Origin: Muriicola sp041358175
GTDB lineage: Bacteria; Bacteroidota; Bacteroidia; Flavobacteriales; Flavobacteriaceae
DNA: 64,000 nt
Direction of reading: 5' to 3'
NCBI RefSeq assembly: GCF_041358175.1
Contig: NZ_JBGKBE010000004.1
Span: 1 to 64,000 of the forward strand
Positions 1 to 7,088 of the stretch are shown one piece after another. Position numbers and translations under genes: made by a program. Every line of letters begins with the position of its first letter. Positions within the stretch are counted from its first letter, which is position 1. The notes beneath the pieces were generated by a model. That model ran no database searches. It had not been told where the DNA came from and worked only from the letters and a program-made list of their open reading frames with translations.

Positions 1-2
1 GC

Positions 3-104
3 CCTTCAACCCCTTACCGTTCGCTGAAAAACCCTTATTTTTCGGTATCTGGCAAGAACTTGGGTAAAGTGCAAAAAATCATCGGTGAACGTCACAAACC
101 CTAA
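3..104 (+). CDS. C-terminal end of an unidentified protein (partial)
   Basis: An open frame enters from the left edge and ends at TAA 102-104. The last residues read ...GKVQKIIGERHKP, a basic tail that looks like ordinary protein. Only 33 codons are visible, so no family can be assigned, and a chance open frame cannot be excluded. It points the same way as the downstream mscL and is separated from it by about 220 bases. Confidence 0.35.
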   Translation, partial: PSTPYRSLKNPYFSVSGKNLGKVQKIIGERHKP

Positions 105-324
105 AAACCGCTTACCGAAAAAAGGGGTCGTTTATCGGCAGATATCCCACCTGAGAATTCCATTTAAAGCTCTTTTCCCATGTTTTATAATGCCATCTCT
201 ACCTAGAACCGCTAAATAGACTGAGAATTCCCTACATTTAATTCCGTGTATTTCATTGACCGGAATCCATCTATACATATAGACTAACTAATCAAAGGGA
301 TAAATATCAAAATCAGACAGACCT

Positions 325-774
325 ATGAAATTTAAGCTTCTGGAAGAATTCAAGGAATTTGCCGTAAAGGGAAACATGATAGACATCGCCATAGGGGTGA
401 TCATCGGTACCGCCTTTAACAAGGTAGTTGATGTACTGGTAAAGGAGATCTTCCTTCCGCCCCTCTCCTTCTTAACCGATGGCATCAACTGGGAAAACAA
501 GAAATGGGTGATTCGGGAGGCTGTGGTCACTGATGGGGTAGCCAACCCGGAGCAGATCGCAATAGGCTATGGGAAACTTATCGAAGCCTCCTTTGATTTT
601 ATCATCATTGGCTTTACCGTCTTTCTGGTGGTTAAGTTTATGAATGCGCTGCGGAACCAGGCCCAGGATCCCAAGGATGTAAAAGTATCTACCCCCAAGG
701 ACATAGAGTTGTTAAACCGTATCGCAGAACTAATGGAAAAACAAATTGAACTTACAGAGAAGAAGAAGCCCTGA
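325..774 (+). CDS. mscL: Large-conductance mechanosensitive channel MscL
   Basis: 149 residues, the usual MscL length. The N-terminus MKFKLLEEFKEFAVKGNMID is the amphipathic helix S1. It is followed by the pore-lining TM1 (about residues 17-40, with IAIGVIIGTAFNKVV), a periplasmic loop, TM2 (about 90-112, FIIIGFTVFLVVKFMNAL) and a cytoplasmic helix rich in E and K that forms the pentamer bundle. The family forms an inner-membrane emergency valve that opens under hypo-osmotic tension and releases solutes. It is monocistronic or the first gene before the DUF6090 array, whose first member starts 39 bases after the stop. The loop after TM1 is a little longer than in E. coli MscL. Identification is secure. 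Confidence 0.96.
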   Translation: MKFKLLEEFKEFAVKGNMIDIAIGVIIGTAFNKVVDVLVKEIFLPPLSFLTDGINWENKKWVIREAVVTDGVANPEQIAIGYGKLIEASFDFIIIGFTVFLVVKFMNALRNQAQDPKDVKVSTPKDIELLNRIAELMEKQIELTEKKKP

Positions 775-813
775 TTTCGGTTCTAAAACCACCTAACCAA
801 CATAAACCACTAC

Positions 814-1575
814 ATGATTAAATTTTTTAGACGAATACGCCAAAGACTCCTAGCTGAAAACAAAGTGAGCCGTTACTTACTCTATGCGATCGGGGAGATC
901 ATCCTGGTAGTCATCGGTATTCTCATTGCTTTGCAGATCAATAATTGGAATGAGGAAAAAAATGAAAGCAAGGTAGAATTGACCTATATGCAGAATATGC
1001 TGGAAGATCTGGAGGATGATCTGAGCATTTACGAAACAGTCGTTAGTCGCAACAGAGTTATTTACAAGCTTACAGATTCCATTGTGATGGGAATAAAAAA
1101 ATCGGATCGAAGGGAGAATATAAGGGATCTTTCTTTTTGGGTACGCGATGTAACCATGCAATGGTTGTTTGTAAATCCTGTAGAAAGGACCTTTGAACAA
1201 ATGAAGAGTTCAGGTCATTTACGGCTAATCAAAGACAAGGATGTAGCAGATGCTATCTCGATCTACTACAGCTCCCTATCTGTATTTAACGGTTATAATG
1301 ATGCCAGTATGCTTTGGGCCGCTGATTATGTAAAGGCCGTTGGGAAAATTTTTGATGGGGAACTGATGTTAAAGATAATGCGGGAACGAAAGAAACAAGG
1401 TGCCAAACCGGAAGACCTCTTATCCGAAGATCCGGTGGTGATCAATGAATTGATTAGCAGTCTGCAATACTTTAACGGTGCCCATACGCTCATTGAGGAG
1501 AATTGCCTTAAGCAAGCTAAAAAGGCACAAGATCTTATGGATCTCATCAGTAATAAATATGCCATAAATGATTAA
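814..1575 (+). CDS. DUF6090-type membrane protein, array copy 1
   Basis: 253 residues. The N-terminus (MIKFFRRIRQRLLAENK) is basic and amphipathic. It is followed by one membrane helix, about residues 23-42 (AIGEIILVVIGILIALQINN), and a soluble, mostly helical domain. This is the layout of DUF6090 proteins, which are abundant in Flavobacteriaceae and have no established function. The first ~110 bases are almost identical to those of the copy at 5196, whereas the soluble domains differ strongly. The stop overlaps the next gene start (ATGATTAA, 1568-1575), so the copies are probably translationally coupled. The family call rests on my memory of this very characteristic N-terminus. Confidence 0.85.
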   Translation: MIKFFRRIRQRLLAENKVSRYLLYAIGEIILVVIGILIALQINNWNEEKNESKVELTYMQNMLEDLEDDLSIYETVVSRNRVIYKLTDSIVMGIKKSDRRENIRDLSFWVRDVTMQWLFVNPVERTFEQMKSSGHLRLIKDKDVADAISIYYSSLSVFNGYNDASMLWAADYVKAVGKIFDGELMLKIMRERKKQGAKPEDLLSEDPVVINELISSLQYFNGAHTLIEENCLKQAKKAQDLMDLISNKYAIND

Positions 1576-2392
1576 ATTCTTCAGACACATCCGCCAGCGC
1601 ATGCTCAGCGAGAATAAATTTTCAAAATACCTTCTCTATGCCATAGGCGAGATCTTACTGGTGGTCATCGGTATACTGATCGCCCTGCAGATCAACAACT
1701 GGAAGGAAGAACAGGCCGAACGCCGGGAGGAAACGGCCATCCTTCATCAATTACACACCGAGTTTACCAGCAATCTCAAACAGCTCGATGAAAAAATAGA
1801 GGTAAAGATGGATTTGATCGAGGCCGTTAAAAAGCTATTCCAACAAATCGATCATCCCTCCCTTCGCCAAAAAGATAGTGTGGACCGACTATTAGGTTTG
1901 ACCATCCCCTACTCTACTTTCGATCCCATAGTAAGCGATCTGGCGAGCTCCGGGAGTTTGCGCCTTATCAGAAGTGATAGCCTGAAACTGCTACTCTCCC
2001 TCTGGACCTCCGATGTGATTAGTGTACAGGAAGATGATCTGGGCTGGAAAAAAATCCGAAATGAACTGTATACCCCCTTTTTAATAGAACACTATCAGCT
2101 CAGAACCATAAGGCAGGTGGCGATAGAATCAGGATTGATAAAAAATTACCTCATCGAGGCCGGGAATCAGCAAACGGAAGTGCTCGATGAAAGTATCGGA
2201 CTGTCTAGACACAAGGCAGACATCAATGTACTGCTCGATCATCCAAATTTTGAAGACCTGCTCGAAAGGGCCATATCCACCAACCGATTTGCCCTTTCCC
2301 AATCCCTGATCCTAAGAAAACGCATCCTGGAAATTATGGCCCTCCTGGAATGGGAACTGCAGATCAACCAACACAAGAACCACCAACCATGA
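1568..2392 (+). CDS. DUF6090-type membrane protein, array copy 2
   Basis: 274 residues. It begins MIKFFRHIRQRMLSENKFSK, then has the same single membrane helix (IGEILLVVIGILIALQINNW) as its neighbours. The soluble part is long, helical and leucine-rich and shows no catalytic motif that I recognise. The start overlaps the previous stop by 8 bases, and its own stop overlaps the ATG of a truncated third copy (ATGA at 2389-2392), so the array was once a run of coupled genes. Function unknown; the topology suggests an inner-membrane protein with one large domain on one side. Confidence 0.84.
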   Translation: MIKFFRHIRQRMLSENKFSKYLLYAIGEILLVVIGILIALQINNWKEEQAERREETAILHQLHTEFTSNLKQLDEKIEVKMDLIEAVKKLFQQIDHPSLRQKDSVDRLLGLTIPYSTFDPIVSDLASSGSLRLIRSDSLKLLLSLWTSDVISVQEDDLGWKKIRNELYTPFLIEHYQLRTIRQVAIESGLIKNYLIEAGNQQTEVLDESIGLSRHKADINVLLDHPNFEDLLERAISTNRFALSQSLILRKRILEIMALLEWELQINQHKNHQP

Positions 2393-2475
2393 CTAAATTC
2401 TTTCTACAAATCCGAGATAATATCTTTCTTGAAAACAGCACGCTGTCATTCCTGCGAAGGCAGGAATCCAATTAG
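2389..2475 (+). pseudogene. Truncated DUF6090 start interrupted by a palindromic element
   Basis: The frame starts MTKFFLQIRDNIFLENS, matching residues 1-17 of the neighbouring DUF6090 proteins. It then runs into the hairpin repeat at 2443 (reading ...LSFLRRQESN) and stops at 2473-2475. The membrane helix and soluble domain are missing. Its ATG overlaps the stop of copy 2, so it keeps the position of a normal array gene. It is best read as the 5' remnant of a gene broken at the codon where the GIY-YIG element begins. An intact copy follows immediately after the element. Confidence 0.75.
2443..2470 (+). repeat. 28 bp hairpin repeat, family A, left copy
   Basis: It contains ATTCCTGC-GAAG-GCAGGAAT, a perfect 8 bp stem with a 4 base loop, preceded by CTGTC. 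It is an exact inverted match to 2814-2841, and the match ends at both borders (next bases differ). It resembles REP-like palindromes found dispersed in bacterial genomes. Confidence 0.9.
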
Positions 2476-2484
2476 AATAGAAGA

Positions 2485-2799
2485 ATGTATAAAAATGTTC
2501 ATCAATACTATTTATACATACTCTCAAACAAGTATAATGGAACATTGTATATTGGAGTTACAAACAATCTAGAACGTAGGATGTTTGAGCATAAAAATAA
2601 ACTTATTGAAGGTTTTACAAAAAAGTATAGTCTTGACCGATTGGTCTATTTTGAAACTTTTCAATATGTTAATGATGCCATACAGCGAGAAAAAAACATG
2701 AAAAAATGGAAGCGTCAATGGAAAATAAATGCAATTGAAAAAGAAAATCCCAATTGGGAAGATCTATCTAGTGATTGGCCTAATCTTAAAGAAGTCTAA
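2485..2799 (+). CDS. Small GIY-YIG nuclease (type A element)
   Basis: 104 residues. The GIY-YIG core is visible: YYLYIL at residues 8-13, LYIGVTNNLERR around 22-33 with the conserved Arg, a His in MFEHKN, the catalytic Glu in QREKNMKKWKR, and a terminal NPNWEDL block. This is the single-domain URI/YhbQ-like form, without the extra domains of UvrC or of intron homing enzymes. The family cleaves DNA using one metal ion. The gene sits alone between inverted hairpin repeats, so its likely substrate is that hairpin or the target site; this is inference. It is visibly AT-richer than the core genes of the window. Confidence 0.9.
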   Translation: MYKNVHQYYLYILSNKYNGTLYIGVTNNLERRMFEHKNKLIEGFTKKYSLDRLVYFETFQYVNDAIQREKNMKKWKRQWKINAIEKENPNWEDLSSDWPNLKEV

Positions 2800-2813
2800 A
2801 ACTAACTTATAAG

Positions 2814-2841
2814 TGGATTCCTGCCTTCGCAGGAATGACAG
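2814..2841 (-). repeat. 28 bp hairpin repeat, family A, right copy
   Basis: Exact reverse complement of 2443-2470 over all 28 bases. It lies 15 bases after the nuclease stop and 13 bases before the next DUF6090 start codon, so it may also act as a transcript-end or 5' hairpin. Confidence 0.9.
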
Positions 2842-2854
2842 AATATTTTATATG

Positions 2855-3607
2855 ATGATCAAATTTTTTCGCCAAATACGCCAATCACTAATTATGGAAA
2901 ACAAAACCTCCAAATACCTCAAATACGCCATTGGCGAGATCATCCTTGTCGCCATCGGTATATTAATAGCACTACAAGTCAATAATTGGAACGAAAATCG
3001 ACAATTAAGAAAATTAGAGAAAGCCAGTATTACAGCACTTTTTAGTGAATTCAATTCAAATAAGTCGGCTATGGAAAGTTGTAAATATTTAATCTCTGAT
3101 ATGAGATTGTATGGTGACAGCATTCGGATGCAACTCGGACCTCAAAAATCAAATTTAGAAATTGAACAAGTGAATCACTGGTTTGGGGAAATAGGTTTTA
3201 CGAGAAGATGTGAAATTTCGACAGACGTTTTAAATTCTGGAAATATAAATATCATTTCCAACCCAGAGATTAGAAGAAAAATAAGTAAATGGTCTTCTGT
3301 ATTAAAGGATCTTGAAAGGGAGGAAAATGAATGGGCACAACAGTTTTCAAGTACAATTACTTCATATTTAAACAAATGGATACAATGGGATGACGTGGAT
3401 TATAATACGGATTCACGCGATGACCCACGCTATTTCAAATCGCGTTTCTCAATAGATCCAAGAGTAGTTCTACAACAGGTAGAATTTTCCAATATCATGA
3501 ATAACCATTACTGGAGAATCAAGAGAACTGAAGAGCGAACAATATCTCTCTTACAACAAACGGAAGAAGTTATAGAACTTATGCAAGAAGAATTAGATAA
3601 AATATGA
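2855..3607 (+). CDS. DUF6090-type membrane protein, array copy 3
   Basis: 250 residues from the ATG at 2855. The frame is open further upstream to 2813, but that extension reads through the hairpin repeat, and the family N-terminus MIKFFRQIRQSL begins at 2855. A membrane helix (AIGEIILVAIGILIALQVNNW) spans about residues 24-44. The soluble part is AT-rich in coding and unlike that of copies 1 and 2, with a Trp-rich middle and a helical end. It overlaps the next gene by 4 bases (ATGA, 3604-3607). Function unknown. Confidence 0.83.
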   Translation: MIKFFRQIRQSLIMENKTSKYLKYAIGEIILVAIGILIALQVNNWNENRQLRKLEKASITALFSEFNSNKSAMESCKYLISDMRLYGDSIRMQLGPQKSNLEIEQVNHWFGEIGFTRRCEISTDVLNSGNINIISNPEIRRKISKWSSVLKDLEREENEWAQQFSSTITSYLNKWIQWDDVDYNTDSRDDPRYFKSRFSIDPRVVLQQVEFSNIMNNHYWRIKRTEERTISLLQQTEEVIELMQEELDKI

Positions 3608-4722
3608 TAAAATTCTTCCGTCAAATACGATACAGTCTTATGAGTGAAAACCCAACCTCTGCTAAAGCTCCGGCTGGCTCGAAAACAGGTTCGTCCGCCG
3701 AAGCTTCAGCGAAGGCGGGCAGGTACCTAAAATACGCCATTGGTGAGATCATTCTTGTTGTTATTGGAATTTTGATAGCCCTAAGCCTGAACAATTGGAA
3801 TGAAAAGAGAAAACAAGAGGCTGATTTCGATAAACTAATCGATGCTTTGGAAAATGAAATTATAGAGATTATTGATGAAGCAAATTACGAAATTGCCTGG
3901 GCCAGAGAGGTGCAAAGCAATGCCTCAAAAATTCTTCTTAATGAAATATCCAGAAAGGAATTATTAGAGGACGGTAATTTAAGAGGATTAATTACTTTAA
4001 ACAGATTAGATATAAATTCAGATGATGTTAGTTCACTGGTTAACAGACAAGAAGACTTCCCTGAGAATTATAAAGTTTTAATACCTCACTTAAAAAACTA
4101 TCTGAAAATAGAAGAGCGCTATACCGAAAGTGAAATTGAATACGGAGAACAAATAACCGGATATACCGACTTTTTAATAAAAACCCAGCCCTGGTTTTCA
4201 GCAATTAATGTAGTGGTTTTGGATTCTGCTGCTCTAAATAAAAGGGTTGATTTTATTCTCAAGAATCCTGTCTATAAAAATTACCTTACAAGCTATGTCG
4301 ATGGTTACAAGTACTCACTAAGAGAAATGATCGGGGTGCGGAGTGCCTGCCTCGCAATTTTAGCGGAAATTAAAAGAATCAGAGGAGATTTTAAAGCAGA
4401 TGACATAAAAGAGCTTTTTGGAAAATATAATATCACACCATATACTGAAATAGGGTGCGAAGAGTCTGAGAAGCCAACTGGTTATTTTAATGAGCCCCCA
4501 ACATATTTACCATTATTTAATTCTTCCAATGAAATAAGCACGGTTAAATGGATTGATTACGGGGATAATTCAGTTCAAGAAATTCAATTAAAACCAGGCG
4601 AATTAAAGATCAATCCTGCATCTAAACGTATGCCGGAAAATGTTGTACTCGAAATAATTCGAAATGGAGAATGCATCATGAAATATCAGGCAAAAGAAAA
4701 TGGCTTTTTATTAGTTCAATAG
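3604..4722 (+). CDS. DUF6090-type membrane protein with in-frame palindromic insert, array copy 4
   Basis: 372 residues, the longest copy. MIKFFRQIRYSLMSENPTS is followed by a 20-residue Ala/Ser/Lys/Gly-rich insert (residues 20-39) encoded by a 60 bp palindromic element. The normal RYLKYAIGEIILVVIGILIA helix then resumes. All other copies lack the insert. After the family-length soluble domain there is an additional C-terminal region of about 90 residues that looks beta-rich (VKWIDYGDNSVQEIQLKPGE). The insert lies between the amphipathic helix and the membrane helix, where extra length may be tolerated. It starts by an ATGA overlap with copy 3. Function unknown. Confidence 0.82.
   Translation: MIKFFRQIRYSLMSENPTSAKAPAGSKTGSSAEASAKAGRYLKYAIGEIILVVIGILIALSLNNWNEKRKQEADFDKLIDALENEIIEIIDEANYEIAWAREVQSNASKILLNEISRKELLEDGNLRGLITLNRLDINSDDVSSLVNRQEDFPENYKVLIPHLKNYLKIEERYTESEIEYGEQITGYTDFLIKTQPWFSAINVVVLDSAALNKRVDFILKNPVYKNYLTSYVDGYKYSLREMIGVRSACLAILAEIKRIRGDFKADDIKELFGKYNITPYTEIGCEESEKPTGYFNEPPTYLPLFNSSNEISTVKWIDYGDNSVQEIQLKPGELKINPASKRMPENVVLEIIRNGECIMKYQAKENGFLLVQ
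3661..3720 (+). repeat. 60 bp imperfect palindrome inserted in frame
   Basis: The left arm GCTAAAGCTCCGGCTGGC (3661-3678) pairs with GTCCGCCGAAGCTTCAGC (3693-3710) at 14 of 18 positions. The length is exactly 20 codons, so the reading frame is kept. The base composition is much GC-richer than the surrounding gene. In kind it recalls the Rickettsia palindromic elements that insert inside genes. Confidence 0.7.
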
Positions 4723-4723
4723 T

Positions 4724-4747
4724 ATGATTAAATTTTTCCGAAAATAA
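4724..4747 (+). pseudogene. Remnant DUF6090 start (MIKFFRK then stop)
   Basis: ATG ATT AAA TTT TTC CGA AAA TAA begins one base after the stop of copy 4. It encodes the invariant first seven residues of the family, then terminates. About 48 bases of AT-rich sequence separate it from the hairpin of the second GIY-YIG unit. It is a second truncated start in the same position relative to a nuclease element as the remnant at 2389. Confidence 0.6.
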
Positions 4748-4795
4748 ACATGCAAGCATATTTCTGTAATTAATATTAAATTAATAGGTCTTGCT

Positions 4796-4823
4796 TGTCA
4801 CATCGAGCGGAGTCGAGATGTGA
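4796..4823 (+). repeat. 28 bp hairpin repeat, family B, left copy
   Basis: TGTCACATCGAGCGGAGTCG plus AGATGTGA; TCACATC pairs with GATGTGA as a 7 bp stem. The core TCGAGCGGAGTCGAGA is shared exactly with the reverse complement of 5155-5182. Confidence 0.85.
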
Positions 4824-4839
4824 GATCTTAAAATGGCTA

Positions 4840-5193
4840 ATGAATAAATATTATGTCTACATACTAAGGTGTTCGGATGGCCTAACATATATTGGCATGA
4901 CGAATAACATATTAAAGCGTCTTGAGGAACATCAAATTGGATTGAATAAAACGTGCTTTACATATCATAGAAGACCAGTAAATCTTATATTTCATCAAGA
5001 ATTTAATGAGGTAAGTCAGGCCATCTATTTTGAAAAGAGAATCAAGAATTGGAGTGCAAAAAAGAAACATGCTTTAGCTCATGGCGACTTCAATCTATTA
5101 AAACTATTGGCCCAATGCAGAAACGTCTCGCATTCAAATAATCACAATAAGAAAGTGGGTCTCGACTCCGCTCGACCTGACAATACGAATTAA
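4840..5193 (+). CDS. Small GIY-YIG nuclease (type B element)
   Basis: 117 residues from ATG 4840; the open frame extends back to 4795 but that part is the hairpin repeat. Visible motifs: YYVYILRCSDGLTYIGMTNN at the N-terminus, KRLEEH with Arg and His, the catalytic Glu in YFEKRIKNW, and the HGDFNLLKLLA block typical of this small-nuclease subgroup. Compared with the nuclease at 2485 it is clearly homologous but belongs to a different branch. The last ~12 residues (VGLDSARPDNTN) are encoded by the right hairpin repeat, so the repeat provides the C-terminus. Presumed role: DNA cleavage associated with its flanking palindrome. Confidence 0.88.
   Translation: MNKYYVYILRCSDGLTYIGMTNNILKRLEEHQIGLNKTCFTYHRRPVNLIFHQEFNEVSQAIYFEKRIKNWSAKKKHALAHGDFNLLKLLAQCRNVSHSNNHNKKVGLDSARPDNTN
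5155..5182 (-). repeat. 28 bp hairpin repeat, family B, right copy
   Basis: Its reverse complement is TGTCAGGTCGAGCGGAGTCG plus AGACCCAC. Relative to the left copy, CA became GG and the opposing TG became CC, so the GGTC/GACC inner stem is kept by paired changes. It overlaps the end of the nuclease gene. Confidence 0.83.
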
Positions 5194-5195
5194 TC

Positions 5196-5921
5196 ATGAT
5201 CAAATTTTTTAGAAAAATACGCCAAAGACTCCTAGCTGAAAATAAAGTGAGCCGTTACTTACTCTATGCGATCGGGGAGATCATCCTGGTGGTCATCGGT
5301 ATTCTAATCGCCCTGCAGATTAACAACTGGAACGAAGGCAAGAAAGAAGCTAAAATGGCCAGAAACTACCTTATCGGAATTAAAAACGACCTGAAAAAAG
5401 ACAATGACCTTTTAGACAGCCTGATACAAACCTATGCCAATGAGATCAGCCTTATTAATGAAATGGACAAAAGCTTTGAAGATCCTGTTTACGAAGGAGA
5501 AACCTACAAAAGTCTCTTTATTTCTCCAGACACCTCCCTGATGAAGTATATATTCTACCGGGGAATCTCCTTCAGACCCATCACGGCCACCTATACTTCC
5601 ATGATCGCCGATGGCCGCTCCGGCCTGATCAAAAACAGGGAACTCTTCGAAGGCATACAGGAAATCTACGACGAACGCCATTCCCGGATGGCCAGTGTAT
5701 ACGAATCCTTTAAACCCAGTGAAAACAGAATCCACTGGACGTATGGCTACGAAAAGAAAAACTGGACGTACAGGGATCTGCTGGCTTCCAGAGAGGATAA
5801 AATCTTTATAGATCTTTTTAATTTTGTTGAGGCTAAATATTTCTACACCCAGCATTTATTCAACCTGCGGAAAAAAAACAAAGAACTCATTGCATTGATT
5901 GAACAGGAAACCAAAGAATAA
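5196..5921 (+). CDS. DUF6090-type membrane protein, array copy 5
   Basis: 241 residues, starting MIKFFRKIRQRLLAENKVSR with the standard helix (AIGEIILVVIGILIALQINN). Runs of 26 and 47 identical bases are shared with the 5' end of copy 1 (814), about 4.4 kb away, while the soluble domains are unrelated at a glance. This one has RSGLIKNRELFEGIQEIYDE and a Tyr/Trp-rich end. The start lies 13 bases after the right hairpin of the type B element. Function unknown. It is GC-richer than copies 3 and 4, so the array members have different histories. Confidence 0.84.
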   Translation: MIKFFRKIRQRLLAENKVSRYLLYAIGEIILVVIGILIALQINNWNEGKKEAKMARNYLIGIKNDLKKDNDLLDSLIQTYANEISLINEMDKSFEDPVYEGETYKSLFISPDTSLMKYIFYRGISFRPITATYTSMIADGRSGLIKNRELFEGIQEIYDERHSRMASVYESFKPSENRIHWTYGYEKKNWTYRDLLASREDKIFIDLFNFVEAKYFYTQHLFNLRKKNKELIALIEQETKE

Positions 5922-5957
5922 TATGCTTAATTTATTCTCGTAAATCAGATATCTAAA

Positions 5958-7088
5958 ATGCACATTATTCTCATCCCGGTCATAAAATTCAGAAGGTCAC
6001 TTACCTTTTTGATGATTCTGTTCCTCTCCTTACAGGCATACGCCCAGCAGGAACCGTTAAAAATTGGGGTAGTCGGACTTACACATACCCACGTACACTG
6101 GATACTGGGCCGGGAAGACCGGGGCGATATTGAGATCGTGGGCATTGTTGAACCCAACCGCGACCTGGCAAGTAGATATGCCAAACAACACAACTTCCCC
6201 ATGAGCCTGGTCTATGATACCATGGAGGAAATGATCACAGCCACCCAGCCCGAGGCCGTAACCGCCTTTGGGACCATCTATGAACACTTGCAGGTGGTGG
6301 AGACCTGTGCACCTCTTGGCATCCATGTGATGGTGGAAAAACCCCTGGCAGTAAGCCTCGATCACGCCCTAAAAATGCAGGCCCTGGCCCATAAACACAA
6401 CATCCATCTACTCACTAATTACGAAACCACCTGGTACCCTTCTAACCACAAAGCCTACGCCCTTTTAAAATCCGGAAAAATAGGAGATCTCCGCAAGGTG
6501 GTGGTCCGGGACGGGCACAGGGGACCTAAAAAAATTGGGGTAAACAGTGAATTCCTGGAATGGCTTACCGACCCGGTACAAAATGGCGGAGGAGCCCTGA
6601 TGGATTTTGGATGCTACGGGGCCAACCTCCTCACCTGGCTACAGGAAGGAACAAGGCCTGAGACGGTCACTGCCGTTATACAACAGCAGCAAATAGAAAA
6701 CAACCCCCTTGTAGATGACGATGCTACCATCATCCTCACATATCCTCAAAGCAATGCTATTATACAGGCCTCCTGGAACTGGCCCATAGGAAGGAAAGAC
6801 ATGGAAATCTACGGCCTTACAGGTGCCTTGTATGCCGATAACCGCAACGATCTCCGATTGCGGATTGCCGAGGGCTATGATGGGTTTCAGGAAGAAAAAT
6901 ATCAGCTGGAGGAAAGGCAAGCTCCCTATGACGATCCCTTTGCGCTTTTTGCAGCGGTGATCAGGGAGGAGATTATACTCCCTCCCTATGCCCTCTCCTC
7001 CCTGGAGAACAATATGGTGGTCATGGAAATCCTCGAAGCCGCCAGGGAAAGTGCCACAACCGGAAGAACGGTCGTTCTAAGCGAATAG
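5958..7088 (+). CDS. Exported Gfo/Idh/MocA-family oxidoreductase
   Basis: 376 residues. A hydrophobic segment with AYAQ near residue 30 looks like a signal peptide. The Rossmann start IGVVGLTHTHVHW (36-48) follows, then E65 after the second strand and the diagnostic EKP (127-129). The substrate-domain GGGALMDFGCYGANLL motif is near 210. Family members oxidise or reduce sugars or related polyols with NAD(P); exported Bacteroidota members are often glycosidases or dehydrogenases with tightly bound cofactor. The nucleotide motif reads GLTHTH instead of GxGxxG, which is a variant. Substrate unknown. The gene is alone between the DUF6090 array and the convergent usp gene. Confidence 0.88.
   Translation: MHIILIPVIKFRRSLTFLMILFLSLQAYAQQEPLKIGVVGLTHTHVHWILGREDRGDIEIVGIVEPNRDLASRYAKQHNFPMSLVYDTMEEMITATQPEAVTAFGTIYEHLQVVETCAPLGIHVMVEKPLAVSLDHALKMQALAHKHNIHLLTNYETTWYPSNHKAYALLKSGKIGDLRKVVVRDGHRGPKKIGVNSEFLEWLTDPVQNGGGALMDFGCYGANLLTWLQEGTRPETVTAVIQQQQIENNPLVDDDATIILTYPQSNAIIQASWNWPIGRKDMEIYGLTGALYADNRNDLRLRIAEGYDGFQEEKYQLEERQAPYDDPFALFAAVIREEIILPPYALSSLENNMVVMEILEAARESATTGRTVVLSE

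Larger units (their letters stand above)
2443..2841. mobile_element. Candidate GIY-YIG element bounded by inverted hairpin repeats (type A)
   Basis: 399 bp unit: a 28 bp repeat, a single nuclease gene (2485-2799), and the exact reverse complement of the repeat. The left end falls inside a DUF6090 remnant and the right end lies 13 bases before the next DUF6090 start. No transposase or target-site duplication was seen. Calling it mobile is inference from the perfect inverted ends and the broken gene. Confidence 0.6.
4796..5182. mobile_element. Candidate GIY-YIG element bounded by inverted hairpin repeats (type B)
   Basis: 387 bp: a 28 bp hairpin, a GIY-YIG gene, and an inverted, slightly diverged copy of the hairpin that overlaps the 3' end of the gene. 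Same architecture as 2443-2841 but with an unrelated repeat and a diverged nuclease. It also sits between a truncated DUF6090 start and an intact DUF6090 gene. Mobility is inferred. Confidence 0.58.

Noticed and set aside
2485..2799. Intron homing endonuclease
   Set aside because: There is no intron structure and no split host gene that could be rejoined; the nuclease is the short single-domain form flanked by hairpins.
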